Assembly (NCBI RefSeq): GCF_042649825.1
Contig: NZ_JBHSAB010000024.1
Location: 67,954 to 131,953, forward strand
Direction: 5' to 3'
Source: Legionella_C dresdenensis
GTDB taxonomy: Bacteria; Pseudomonadota; Gammaproteobacteria; Legionellales; Legionellaceae
DNA length: 64,000 nt
In this document: positions 24,042 through 33,296 of the stretch, piece after piece
Layout: every line of letters starts with the position of its first letter
Numbering within the stretch: position 1 is the stretch's first letter
The notes under the pieces: generated by a model
Told to the model about the DNA's origin: nothing
The model's database searches: none
Seen by the model: only the letters and a program-made list of their open reading frames with translations
Made by a program: the position numbers and the translations under genes

Positions 24042-24908
24042 ATGGCAGGCAATCCACCTGGCAAGGAAACACAGCCAATTATTATTAAAAAAATTAACAA
24101 GCATCATGGTCACCATGGCGGTTCCTGGAAAATCGCCTATGCGGATTTCGTAACCGCTATGATGGCATTTTTTCTACTGATGTGGCTGCTGGCATCACTG
24201 AATACGGCCCAAAAAGAAGGTATTTCCGAGTTTTTCAAACAACCGCTCCGTATATCCCTTCTACTTGGTAAGAAAAGCGGGGAAACGCCGGTCAATATTA
24301 AAGGCGGCGGCGCCGATCTGCATAAAAAAGACGGCCAGGTAACAGCAAACAATCAAATGGTTATTCGTAAAAAACAAGTCAGCCAACAAGATCCGGCTAA
24401 TGAAATGAAACAGCTTGAAGAACTGAAGAACACACTGACTGTCAGTATGAATACTGATCCCGGACTTTCTGATTTAAAAAACCGTATGCTGATGGATGTC
24501 ACGTCCGAGGGACTGCGTATTCAATTGATTGATAATAAAAATCGTCCTATGTTCAGTCTCGGAAGCGATGAAATGGATCCCGATATGGTACAGGCACTCA
24601 CAAAAATCGCCCAGCTTCTGGAAAAAATGCCAAATAAAGTAACCATTCAGGGTCATACTGATGCTCATCCTTATGAAAACCCGGATGATATTCTGCAGTC
24701 AAACTGGGAGCTATCAACCCAGCGGGCTAATGCTGCACGCCGGGCGCTAATTAAAGCGGGTTTACAGGAAGATAAAATTGTTAGGGTAAGCGGCTATGCC
24801 TCTACCATACTACTGGATAAAACCAATCCGTTGGCGCCGCAAAATCGCCGGATAAGTATTATTGTCATGAAGAAAAATGCATCTAACAAGATTTTAGAGC
24901 AGGATTAG
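24042..24908 (+). CDS. motB: Flagellar motor stator protein MotB
   Basis: A 288-aa protein. Single membrane helix with the proton-carrying Asp35 in YADFVTAMMAFFLLMWLLAS. The plug/linker is polar. The OmpA-like peptidoglycan-binding domain is at about 150-275, with VTIQGHTDAHPYENPD, NWELSTQRANAARRAL and NRRISIIVM. It anchors the stator to the cell wall. A histidine-rich N-terminus (KHHGHHGG) is typical. Forms an operon with motA. Confidence 0.97.
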   Translation: MAGNPPGKETQPIIIKKINKHHGHHGGSWKIAYADFVTAMMAFFLLMWLLASLNTAQKEGISEFFKQPLRISLLLGKKSGETPVNIKGGGADLHKKDGQVTANNQMVIRKKQVSQQDPANEMKQLEELKNTLTVSMNTDPGLSDLKNRMLMDVTSEGLRIQLIDNKNRPMFSLGSDEMDPDMVQALTKIAQLLEKMPNKVTIQGHTDAHPYENPDDILQSNWELSTQRANAARRALIKAGLQEDKIVRVSGYASTILLDKTNPLAPQNRRISIIVMKKNASNKILEQD

Positions 24909-24913
24909 GGCGT

Positions 24914-24934
24914 GTTGGGTCGAAACGGCCCAAC
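24914..24934. repeat. Family D solo end/hairpin between convergent genes
   Basis: GTTGGGTCGAAACGGCCCAAC is a 21-bp hairpin followed by CTAC, the same motif as the end of family D, placed between the convergent motB and plaA genes. It could terminate either gene. Confidence 0.7.
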
Positions 24935-24940
24935 CTACAT

Positions 24941-25870
24941 TTACCGGAACTCTTCCCCAGCCTCATCCAGAGCCTGCCGCGCCACATCCGCAACAAGTTT
25001 ATGCGCCGGAGCAGTCGGATGAACGGGATCAAAGAATAAATACCCCTCACAACTATCGGCTTCCGGTTTTAATTTAATTGCCGAAGCCATCCTGATCACT
25101 GACCCGCGCGTCCGCTTTTCAGCTACGATGTCATAGCAAGTGTCGGTCACATTATTAAATCCATATTGCTCAGGCGACGCAATGACCTGATCCAGAAAAG
25201 AATTGGCGTTAACATAGACCCAATCCACATTCTTATGTTTCTTCTTTAGCGCTTCAAATGATGCCAAAAGCATCTCGTTGTGGCGCTGGCTCAGTTCGGT
25301 TAACTGTTCACGGGAATTATACTCGCCGGCCGCGGGTGATTTACCCAAATCAGGCAGGTTTAAAACCATAATGTGCTTTGCTCCACGCGCAACCAGAAGC
25401 TCGATACCATCAACAATGCCTTTGTTGACACGCGCCAGGGTTTGCTCAGGGTCCTCAGGAACTACCAGATAATTATTAGCGCCAATCCAGACAATAAATA
25501 AACTGTCTTGGCTTGCTTTGTCTTCATGAGCAAGAAGATACGCGTCAATTTCACGTTTTAAAGTAAATAACACCCCATCATCATCTTCATTATCGTCCAT
25601 AGAAATGCCTGCTCCGCCAAAAGCATAATCAAGCAGGCGGCTATTCCCTTCGCCAGGAAAATATGATTCAACAAGCTGCTCCACCCAGACTGGGCCATTG
25701 GAAAAACGGCCTTCATAATAAGGCGGTGATTGGGGCACTTGCTGCTGCATATAGTTATATAGGTTACCGTTATCAGACAAGCTATCGCCAAAAACAACGA
25801 AGTTTTTTAAGGGCGCAGCAGCAACAAGACTTGAAAAAAGTAAACTAAACAAAACAATTAGCAAATTCAT
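24941..25870 (-). CDS. plaA: GDSL lysophospholipase A / acyltransferase (PlaA-like)
   Basis: The ATG at 25870 gives 309 aa with a signal peptide (MNLLIVLFSLLFSSLVAAAP). Catalytic Ser in FVVFGDSLSDNGN; other GDSL-family blocks are FGGAGIS, IVWIGANNYL and the Asp/His pair in FFDPVHPT near the C-terminus. Two Cys (DTCYD and DSCEG) could form the loop disulfide known in this group. Length equals what I recall for Legionella PlaA, a secreted lysophospholipase; PlaC/PlaD are longer. A role in lipid cleavage outside the cell is likely. Upstream extension to 25903 only adds non-signal sequence. Confidence 0.88.
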   Translation of the reverse strand: MNLLIVLFSLLFSSLVAAAPLKNFVVFGDSLSDNGNLYNYMQQQVPQSPPYYEGRFSNGPVWVEQLVESYFPGEGNSRLLDYAFGGAGISMDDNEDDDGVLFTLKREIDAYLLAHEDKASQDSLFIVWIGANNYLVVPEDPEQTLARVNKGIVDGIELLVARGAKHIMVLNLPDLGKSPAAGEYNSREQLTELSQRHNEMLLASFEALKKKHKNVDWVYVNANSFLDQVIASPEQYGFNNVTDTCYDIVAEKRTRGSVIRMASAIKLKPEADSCEGYLFFDPVHPTAPAHKLVADVARQALDEAGEEFR

Positions 25871-25953
25871 AGGCGATCCTAAGTGCTTATAAAAACCCGA
25901 CAATTATAAAGAATGCTCAGTAAACAATCAATTTTATTTACCAAAGGTATTGT

Positions 25954-26622
25954 TTAGGCACAAGAGGCTGAACCTTTCAACGCTACAATTTCGGTATTTT
26001 CTTCGACTGTTTGATTAGAGAAAAAACTAAAGTCATGAGTGGAAACATACTGCTGAGCTTCTCTGATTGCAGTACCGGGTTGTTCCTCGCCTGAAGCAGA
26101 TAATATGTTTTCCATACCGTAAGTAAAAGGTTTGGAAGGCGGCTCAAACGATGTTTTTAATGGAATCAGTGCAGATAAAAAGCTATTGAATTCTTCCACA
26201 CGCATTTTACCACGATAATGTTGACTGCCAGTAAGACTCTCTCTGTATTTTTCTTCCCATTCGACTAGCTTGGTAATTCGGTATTTCATGGCCTTGCAAT
26301 TCAAAGCCATTTGATTAGATACAGCTTCGCAGCCCTTCATGTCTTTAGCTTGGAGCAACTCTAGCGCTTTCGAGAAATTATTGTGGAGCAGAATAAAACC
26401 CAGTTCGATCTCAGTATCGCGATAGAGATAGATTAATTTTGCTAACTTAACGCGTTGGCTTTTTTGCAGGAGTGAAGTACACATTACTCTATAAAGCTTA
26501 TCCTTCATTTGCTGAAGAGACTCAAGCGAGCCAGCAGGAACTTTCCCATTTTTTGCAGCCTCCTTATAAGTTACTAAAGAGGCTTGCGCTTGTTTAATTA
26601 ATTGTTCAAAGGTCTTAGGCAT
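25954..26622 (-). CDS. Hypothetical helical protein, possible effector
   Basis: A 222-aa soluble protein, mostly alpha-helical, without signal peptide or recognisable domain. Lys/Glu/Leu-rich helices fill residues 1-155. The C-terminal 60 residues are less ordered and end NQTVEENTEIVALKGSASCA. An acidic Glu cluster just before a short polar tail is a feature often seen in Dot/Icm substrates, so an effector is possible but unproven. It is divergent from the 26747 gene across a 124-bp AT-rich gap. Confidence 0.65.
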   Translation of the reverse strand: MPKTFEQLIKQAQASLVTYKEAAKNGKVPAGSLESLQQMKDKLYRVMCTSLLQKSQRVKLAKLIYLYRDTEIELGFILLHNNFSKALELLQAKDMKGCEAVSNQMALNCKAMKYRITKLVEWEEKYRESLTGSQHYRGKMRVEEFNSFLSALIPLKTSFEPPSKPFTYGMENILSASGEEQPGTAIREAQQYVSTHDFSFFSNQTVEENTEIVALKGSASCA

Positions 26623-26746
26623 AATTTACATAACACTATTAAATTGTTTATATTTTATACCACAAACAAAAGCAATATACAATAGTTCTATTTTTTATTC
26701 TATTTTTTCAGTATAATAAACAACAAATTAGTCTGAGTAGTTAAAT

Positions 26747-27478
26747 ATGGTCTTAATAAGAAATCGCATTCCTGTAAAAATCGCTTTTTTTTCACCCTCA
26801 GGTAGGATTAAAGTAAAGTATAATAGGCTCGCTGATAATAATACCGACAAATTAATATTTAACACTGCTCAACTATACCAGCTCATAAATTGTTTTCAAA
26901 ACAGTATCAGCTATTTAAAGTCGTTACAAGGGGACTGTTACTCGGCTATATCAAGATTCGCGAATAGCGCTGCAATGGCCTATCCTGGTTGTAGTGAGCC
27001 AGATCGGAAAGTACTTGCCAAAATTAAACCGGCTCAATTGCTGGCAAAAGCCTATACCGTCATCGAGTTTGATAAAAATGGCAGGCCGCGTAATAATCGT
27101 GAGCAGGTCTATATTGATTTCGGTGAAAAATTTGCAACCTATTGCCATGATAATCCAACGAAACTCACCCGGACTCAAACATTGTTAAATGAAGTGGGGA
27201 TTATTATCAGCGCAAGCAATAGCGTGATTAGCCAAATGAATGTAATTACAGACAAAATACACTCGAAAAAAGACAAGGAAGAAATAACGATGGCAATTTA
27301 TGCACTCAAATTGCACATTAATAATCTGACCAATATATTAACCCACTCCCCAATCCTGAAAATTGAGCCAGCCTGGAAAATCGCCGTGCGCGAGCAATGG
27401 AAAAAATTCAAGGAGTGGATTTTTGAGGTGATCGACAATATGCTCGGATGTTTTGATTGCACAGCCCCAAAACCTTAA
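26747..27478 (+). CDS. Hypothetical protein, divergent partner of the 25954 gene
   Basis: A 243-aa protein of unknown family. N-terminal 40 residues are basic and strand-like (VKIAFFSPSGRIKVKYNRL), followed by helices (QLYQLINCFQNSISYLKSLQ) and a C-terminal amphipathic helix with the Cys pair GCFDCTAPKP. No signal peptide. The ribosome site is poor, so the exact start is uncertain. AT-rich codon use and lone position resemble the other unknown genes here. Confidence 0.6.
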   Translation: MVLIRNRIPVKIAFFSPSGRIKVKYNRLADNNTDKLIFNTAQLYQLINCFQNSISYLKSLQGDCYSAISRFANSAAMAYPGCSEPDRKVLAKIKPAQLLAKAYTVIEFDKNGRPRNNREQVYIDFGEKFATYCHDNPTKLTRTQTLLNEVGIIISASNSVISQMNVITDKIHSKKDKEEITMAIYALKLHINNLTNILTHSPILKIEPAWKIAVREQWKKFKEWIFEVIDNMLGCFDCTAPKP

Positions 27479-27504
27479 AACAACGTAGGTTGGGCTGTAA
27501 AGCC

Positions 27505-27638
27505 TTTGTGCAGGACAATTTTTTTGTATTACGTGTAGGTTGGGTCGTTCTGACCCAACATTACCAATCTTCAATCACTTTTCAGATCTGAATCGCTTGA
27601 TAAAAAGGCTTGTTGGGTCAAAACGACCCAACCTACAC
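27505..27638. repeat. Family D repeat (copy A, full length)
   Basis: Left end TTTGTGCAGGACAATTTTTT, then GTGTAGGTTGGGTCGTTCTG and ACCCAAC, a middle with TCAATCACTTTTCAG, and the right end GTTGGGTCAAAACGACCCAA plus CCTACAC. The GTGTAGG... ends are inverted repeats of about 27 bp. It lies between the convergent 26747 gene and deaD. A near-identical unit sits at 57767-57896 on the opposite strand. Confidence 0.85.
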
Positions 27639-27663
27639 TTGCTATGGTGTATTTTGTTCTACT

Positions 27664-29388
27664 TTATTCAACAGAAGTAATCTTCAATTGTCTGCCGCAA
27701 ACCCAGGCGCGGCTTAAACTCTGGAAAACCTCTTTCGCCATACCGCGAGGCAAGCATACTGTTGAATGATCATCATTAATTTTAAGCCCGGTAATCTGGC
27801 GGCTTTGCAAACCTGCTTCGTTAGCAATCGCGCCAACGATATTGCCCGGTTTTACACCGTGAATACGGCCAACATCAATCCTGAACGTTTCCTGCATGGC
27901 ATTGTCCGTTTTAAATCCTTTACGGCCTTTATCATCACGGAACGGCCTGTCGCCACGGAATGGCTTATCGCCACGATCTGAACGAAAACCGCCGCTATTG
28001 CCGCCTTTAAAACCAGCGCCATCATCACGGCCACGGCCCTCTTTTCTGGGCGCCGCTTTAGGCGCGACTGATTTTTGCTGCCATGGTTTGTCTTTGTGCA
28101 GCTGTAATGCCAGAATTGCGGCAACATCCGCAGCGGTAAGCTCCGGATTGTTTTCCAGAAACTCATTAATAATCTTTTTATATGACGGTAAATTATCATG
28201 GCTGGCACGCTCAACAATACTGGCCATAAAACGCTGTTGTCTTGCTTGCTGAATAGTGTAGTCGTTAGGCACTTCCACTTTCTGAATACGCTGGCGGGTA
28301 TGACGCTCAATTGTATTTAATATTCTTGATTCACGCGGAGTAATAAACAGGATGGTAACCCCGCTGCGGCCAGCACGGCCAGTACGGCCAATACGGTGAA
28401 CATACGTCTCACAATCATGCGGAACATCATAGTTAATCACATGCGTGACGCGCTCAACATCCAATCCACGGGCAGCAACGTCTGTCGCAACCAGGATATC
28501 AATTGAGCCCTGACGGAACTGGCTGATGATACGCTCACGCAGAGCCTGGGTAATATCGCCGTGAATAGCCATTGCACGCAAACCCTGTTGCTGCAACAAT
28601 TCAGCCACTTCCTCCGTACTGCTTTTAGTACGGGTAAACACGATAACGCCTTGATAATCTTCGACTGCTAAAACTCGGGCTAACGCATCCGGCTTCTGAA
28701 CGGGCGATGCAAACAGGAAGCGCTGCTCAATGCTCTTGACCGTTGCCGTTTCAGAACGAATTTCAACAGAAACAGGAGAGTTCAAATAACTGCTGGCAAT
28801 TTGTCGAATACGGTAAGGCATAGTTGCTGAAAATAAAGCGATTTGTTTCTCTTCCGGTAATTTGGATAAAATCAGCTCTACGTCTTCAATAAAGCCCATA
28901 CGCAGCATTTCATCCGCTTCATCCAGCACAAAGGTTGAGAGGCTGCCGAGAATCAAAGTTCCGCGATCAATATGATCCAGAATACGGCCGGGCGTTCCCA
29001 CGACGATTTGGGCACCGGCACGAAGCTGTTTGAGCTGACGGCCATAATCCTGTCCGCCGCATAAAATTGCTACTGTCGTACCTTTCTGATGCACAGAAAG
29101 CGCTTCAAACTGCTCAGCAACCTGAATTGCCAGCTCCCGGGTAGGCGCCAGAATCAACGCCTGCGTTGCCTGCGATTTAGTATTCAAACGGTGCAGGATA
29201 GGTAACGCAAACGCAGCTGTTTTTCCGGTGCCTGTTTGTGCCAGGGCAATAACGTCCTTTCCTTCCAACAGGCAAGGAATAGTTTGCGCCTGTACAGGAG
29301 AGGGTTTTTCAAAATTCATATCAGCCAGGGCTTTCAATAAAACATCGGATAAATCAAGAGCAGCGAAGTTTGCTATTTCGTGTGTCAT
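27664..29388 (-). CDS. deaD: DEAD-box ATP-dependent RNA helicase DeaD/CsdA
   Basis: A 574-aa protein. Q-motif and Walker A (ALAQTGTGKTAAF, about 43-55), PTRELAIQV, DEAD box (FVLDEADEML near 155), SATMP, and HRIGRTGRAG near 330. After the two RecA domains come a basic Gly/Arg/Asp-rich linker (RGDKPFRGDRPFRDDKGRKG) and a DbpA-type RNA-binding domain ending KITSVE. DeaD remodels ribosomal and mRNA structures, especially in the cold. It has its own transcript, with a hairpin region upstream. Confidence 0.95.
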   Translation of the reverse strand: MTHEIANFAALDLSDVLLKALADMNFEKPSPVQAQTIPCLLEGKDVIALAQTGTGKTAAFALPILHRLNTKSQATQALILAPTRELAIQVAEQFEALSVHQKGTTVAILCGGQDYGRQLKQLRAGAQIVVGTPGRILDHIDRGTLILGSLSTFVLDEADEMLRMGFIEDVELILSKLPEEKQIALFSATMPYRIRQIASSYLNSPVSVEIRSETATVKSIEQRFLFASPVQKPDALARVLAVEDYQGVIVFTRTKSSTEEVAELLQQQGLRAMAIHGDITQALRERIISQFRQGSIDILVATDVAARGLDVERVTHVINYDVPHDCETYVHRIGRTGRAGRSGVTILFITPRESRILNTIERHTRQRIQKVEVPNDYTIQQARQQRFMASIVERASHDNLPSYKKIINEFLENNPELTAADVAAILALQLHKDKPWQQKSVAPKAAPRKEGRGRDDGAGFKGGNSGGFRSDRGDKPFRGDRPFRDDKGRKGFKTDNAMQETFRIDVGRIHGVKPGNIVGAIANEAGLQSRQITGLKINDDHSTVCLPRGMAKEVFQSLSRAWVCGRQLKITSVE

Positions 29389-29494
29389 AAGGTTTCCAAT
29401 TAGATACAGTAATGTGTAAGCAGAACGAATATATATAAAATTTGTTCACTATAATAACAAAATAAACAGGATTTTGCACGAGTTTTATTTAATG

Positions 29495-29550
29495 CGTTTT
29501 TATGTCTTTGCTTTTATTAAAAATAAATCGCAAAGACTTAAATAAAAACG
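29495..29550 (-). terminator. AT-rich hairpin after the DUF2339 gene
   Basis: CGTTTTTATGTCTTTGC (29495-29511) pairs with 29530-29550 (GCAAAGACTTAAATAAAAACG), with a 4-nt bulge. On the minus strand it follows the DUF2339 stop by 28 bp, so it may end that transcript. It could instead lie in the deaD leader. Confidence 0.45.
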
Positions 29551-29578
29551 ATTTGTGAACTTTCACGCATAGTAAAAA

Positions 29579-31183
29579 CTATTCCGGCCATTGCGCGGTT
29601 TTTCGAAGTAAAAATCCACAGCCATATAAAACCATGCCGGTTAGTAATAGACACAAAATGCGAACCACAGTGGGTGTGGAAGCAGCGTCATATAAGAGCG
29701 CCTTGGCAGCCGCAGCAGCCAGAATAAGTAATGCCGAGCGTGTTATGAGCCTGTCTTTACGGTAATAACCAAAGCCAATTACCACCATGGCATAGAATAA
29801 CCACAAGGCCGAAACCGCCAGCGAACTGTCCACCAGTTGATAGCAGGCGCTTAATCCGAGAATATGGGCAGCAGCGAGTAATATCCAACCATAATCTTCT
29901 TTACCTTTAAGCGTATTCCTTTGCCGTAGCAACATTCCCCACAGACTGCCGAATGAAACAGCAGCGACAATAGCCCAATACGGATCGCTATCGCCGAATA
30001 AATGCAGCAGGATATTAATATACTCAATGGCGAGAATAATAATCACTGCCAGACCAGGAACCAGATAGGGCAGCCTTTTTCTGCCCGTCCAGGTAGAGGA
30101 CGGCAGGACAGCCAGGCTGATTACAAAAAAGCTGAATAACCAGGGCTTTAAATTATCCGGCAACAACTCCAGATAAACTGAATGGAAAAATACCAGCGTT
30201 GAAAAAGCCATAATAAGGGATTGGCTGCTGACTAATTGCTCTGCAAACCACTTGCGTGCCGAGAGATATAAACCCATCAGAATCATGGCAAACGCAATTG
30301 AGAACCATGGAGCAAGGCCGGGTAATGCCCGATTAATATAAAAATATTCCATAGCATAAAAAATAACCAAAACCGGAAAAAGGCTCCAGGCTTCTTTTTC
30401 AGTCATCGGTTGTTTGTTCTGCTGGGAATAAAAATAAGTGCCGATCGCAAATACCAGAAAATGCAAGGCCAGCACTACTGCGATAAACTCATCCTGTTGC
30501 AGGTTAAAACCAATCAGGCCAGTAATCAAAATCGCGAGATACGCAGCAATGGCTGTTAACGATCGTGATTTGACCCAGATTGACAAGGTTGCAAAAGTAC
30601 AAGAACAGATTAAAAAATAATACAAAGAAAACAGGGTATCATCACGCAAATCAAGCGTTATCGGAGCAAGATAGGCACCCAGAGCCACAATAATTGAAAA
30701 AATATCATGCCGAAGACGCAGATACAACCAAATACAAACCCCGGACACCAGGCTGGTAAAACCAAGGCCGGCATGGAAGGTAATCAGAAAATATAATCGG
30801 TGCGCGGCAAAAACAGTAAGGTATAAAACAATTACTCCAGCGGCCGGTAACAGGCTCGCATAAGGTTTATCAGAAGACAGCAATAAAAAACCGCTGCCAA
30901 TAAGCACGCCGCCGAAACACAAGGCCAGGCCAATCTGGCGTACGGGCGTTAGCCAGCCGCTATCAATCGCAAGCTTGATAATAAACCCTGCTGCCAGAAT
31001 AAAGCAGATTACGGCAATCATTCCCAGCCAGTTGCCATGGCGTTCCACCGATTTTGTTTCAGCAGCTGTTTCAGTAATCGGCCGGTTAGCGCTATGGGCA
31101 ACAGGTAAATTTAACGCTGTTTCCAGCCGAGCCAGCCGTTCTTCTATTGCCTGCAAACGTTTGCTTATTACCCCGGATTCCAT
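29579..31183 (-). CDS. DUF2339 polytopic membrane protein
   Basis: A 534-aa protein. A short N-terminal coiled coil (KRLQAIEERLARLETALNLP) is followed by about 14 membrane segments from residue 50 on. The EKHGNWLGMIAVICFILAAGFIIKLA-like start (here VERHGNWLGMIAV) with the next segment ending GSGFLLL is typical of DUF2339 proteins. Family function is unknown; some carry envelope roles. It follows fadH by 21 bp on the same strand and is probably cotranscribed. Confidence 0.85.
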   Translation of the reverse strand: MESGVISKRLQAIEERLARLETALNLPVAHSANRPITETAAETKSVERHGNWLGMIAVICFILAAGFIIKLAIDSGWLTPVRQIGLALCFGGVLIGSGFLLLSSDKPYASLLPAAGVIVLYLTVFAAHRLYFLITFHAGLGFTSLVSGVCIWLYLRLRHDIFSIIVALGAYLAPITLDLRDDTLFSLYYFLICSCTFATLSIWVKSRSLTAIAAYLAILITGLIGFNLQQDEFIAVVLALHFLVFAIGTYFYSQQNKQPMTEKEAWSLFPVLVIFYAMEYFYINRALPGLAPWFSIAFAMILMGLYLSARKWFAEQLVSSQSLIMAFSTLVFFHSVYLELLPDNLKPWLFSFFVISLAVLPSSTWTGRKRLPYLVPGLAVIIILAIEYINILLHLFGDSDPYWAIVAAVSFGSLWGMLLRQRNTLKGKEDYGWILLAAAHILGLSACYQLVDSSLAVSALWLFYAMVVIGFGYYRKDRLITRSALLILAAAAAKALLYDAASTPTVVRILCLLLTGMVLYGCGFLLRKTAQWPE

Positions 31184-31204
31184 GTCTGGCTTCCTCTAAC
31201 CAAT

Positions 31205-33229
31205 CTACAACAGCGCCGCTAACCGGCAGGCCTGATCAATCGCATGCCGCGCATCAAGCTCAAGCGCCTTGAATGCACCGCCAATTAAGTGGACTGATTT
31301 ACCTGCTTCTCTCAACGGCTCGTATAAATCTTTTAATTCAGTCTGTCCGGCGCAAATAACTACCGAATCTACCGGTAACACTTGCTCCTGCTCGTCAATG
31401 CGGATATGCAGGCCCTGATCGTCAATTTTTTCATAACTGACGCCTGAGAGCATCACCACTTTTTTATGTTTCAGGCTTAAACGATGAATCCAGCCTGTTG
31501 TTTTCCCCAGCCGTTTACCCTGTTTTTCTTTTTTCCGCTGCAGCAGATAAACTTCACGTTCGGAGGGTTTCACCTCAGGTGTTTTGACGCCGCCGCGCTC
31601 ATTGACCTTGATATCAATACCCCATTCATCGTAAAACTCTTGCCGGTTTTCATGATGTTCATGAGTAAGCCATTCGGAGACATCAAAACCGATACCGCCG
31701 GCGCCAATCACTGCGACTTTCCGGCCAGGTATTTTTTGTTCTCTGATTACTTCAATATAAGTCATCACTTTGGGGTGGTCTATACCGGGGATATCGGGCA
31801 CACGCGGCTTAATGCCGGTTGCCAGCACAACTTCATCAAAGTCTCTCAGCATTTCAACTGTCGCTTCGGTCTGGTAACGGATAGCGACATTGTATTTTGC
31901 CAATTGATAGCTAAAATAATCGATAGTATTCTGAAACTCATCTTTGCCGGGTATTCGTTTCGCCAGATTGAACTGTCCGCCAATCTGCCCGCTTTTTTCA
32001 AACACAGTAACCAGATGGCCGCGCTCAGCCGCGACAGCAGCAAATGCCATCCCGGCAGGACCGGCACCCACAACCGCAATCCGTTTTGGATAAATCGCCA
32101 TTTCATAAACCAGATTTGTCTCATTTCCAGCCCGTGGATTCACCAGGCAAGAAGCGCTTTTGTTGACAAAAATCCGATCCAGACAAGCCTGATTGCAGGC
32201 AATACAGACATTAATAGCATCGCTTTCGCCAATTCGGGCTTTTTCGGCAAACTGCGGATCAGCAAGGAACGGCCGTGCCATTGATATCATGTCCGCACAG
32301 CCTTCTTCCAGCACTCTGTTGGCTACTTCCGGGGTATTAATCCGGTTGGAAGTAATGATCGGAATCGTAATTTCCGGTTTCAGTTTTTTAGTGACATCAG
32401 TAAATGCGGCTGTCGGCACCATAGTCGCAATGGTAGGAATACGTGCTTCATGCCAGCCTATCCCGGTATTTAAAATAGTAGCCCCTGCCTGCTCAATTGC
32501 CTTGGCCAGAGTCACTATTTCTTCCCAGCTACTGCCGTCAGCAATCAAATCAAGCATAGACAAGCGATAGATAATAATAAAGTTGCTGCCAACCGCCTCC
32601 CGCACCTGGCGGACAATTTCAACAGGAAAGCGTATACGGTTTTCATACGAACCGCCCCATTCGTCAGTGCGTTGGTTGGTATGGGTTACGATGAACTGAT
32701 TAATCAGATACCCTTCGCTTCCCATAATTTCAACGCCATCGTAGCCAGCAGTCTGGGCCAGTCTGGCAGCGCGGACAAAATGGCCTATTGTTTTAACAAT
32801 GCGCCGTTTACTCATTGCCCAGGGTTTAAACGGGCTTATCGGCGATTTGATAGCGCTGGGAGCAACAGTAAATGGATGGTAGCCATAGCGCCCGGCATGT
32901 AAAATCTGCATGGCAATTTTACCGCCGGCTTCATGCACCGTCTGCGTGACCAGTTCATGCCTTTTTTGCTCATGGGCAGAAGTCATTTTAGCCGCAAAAG
33001 GCGCTAATCGGCCGGCACGATCCGGAGCTATACCTCCGGTCACAATCAAACCGGCGCCACCCAGAGCCCGCTCACGATAAAACGCAGCCAGCCGTTGCAG
33101 CCCTTCTTTATCTTCCTCAAGCCCTGTATGCATGGATCCCATTAAAATTCTGTTTTTTAAATGGGTAAATCCCAAATCAAGCGGCTGAAACAACGCTTTA
33201 AAAGGCGTATTATCGACTCTCAACTCCAT
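31205..33229 (-). CDS. fadH: 2,4-dienoyl-CoA reductase (NADPH), FadH type
   Basis: A 674-aa flavo-iron-sulfur enzyme. The N-terminal old-yellow-enzyme barrel includes FTHLKNRILMGSMHTGLEE, the catalytic segment MQILHAGRYGYHP, and VEIMGSEGYLINQF. The 4Fe-4S cysteines are in CIACNQACLDRIF with a further Cys in ASCLVNPRAG (about 337-360). Dinucleotide-binding domains are at about 378 (VVGAGPAGMAFA) and 500 (VIGAGGIGFDVSEWL). It reduces dienoyl-CoA intermediates during oxidation of unsaturated fatty acids. Length equals E. coli FadH (672). Forms an operon with the DUF2339 gene. Confidence 0.95.
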   Translation of the reverse strand: MELRVDNTPFKALFQPLDLGFTHLKNRILMGSMHTGLEEDKEGLQRLAAFYRERALGGAGLIVTGGIAPDRAGRLAPFAAKMTSAHEQKRHELVTQTVHEAGGKIAMQILHAGRYGYHPFTVAPSAIKSPISPFKPWAMSKRRIVKTIGHFVRAARLAQTAGYDGVEIMGSEGYLINQFIVTHTNQRTDEWGGSYENRIRFPVEIVRQVREAVGSNFIIIYRLSMLDLIADGSSWEEIVTLAKAIEQAGATILNTGIGWHEARIPTIATMVPTAAFTDVTKKLKPEITIPIITSNRINTPEVANRVLEEGCADMISMARPFLADPQFAEKARIGESDAINVCIACNQACLDRIFVNKSASCLVNPRAGNETNLVYEMAIYPKRIAVVGAGPAGMAFAAVAAERGHLVTVFEKSGQIGGQFNLAKRIPGKDEFQNTIDYFSYQLAKYNVAIRYQTEATVEMLRDFDEVVLATGIKPRVPDIPGIDHPKVMTYIEVIREQKIPGRKVAVIGAGGIGFDVSEWLTHEHHENRQEFYDEWGIDIKVNERGGVKTPEVKPSEREVYLLQRKKEKQGKRLGKTTGWIHRLSLKHKKVVMLSGVSYEKIDDQGLHIRIDEQEQVLPVDSVVICAGQTELKDLYEPLREAGKSVHLIGGAFKALELDARHAIDQACRLAALL

Positions 33230-33296
33230 GAGTATTCACCTTATCGCTAAAAGAATTGATTATAGAACATTTTTTCAGGAATTTGATACAACTAAC

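Noticed and set aside
29401..29578. Cold-shock leader RNA of deaD
   Set aside because: A hairpin is present, but its position right after the DUF2339 stop makes a terminator equally likely; no cold-box motif recognised.
31484..32284. 266-codon plus-strand ORF
   Set aside because: Antisense shadow of fadH, which has complete family motifs in the minus frame.
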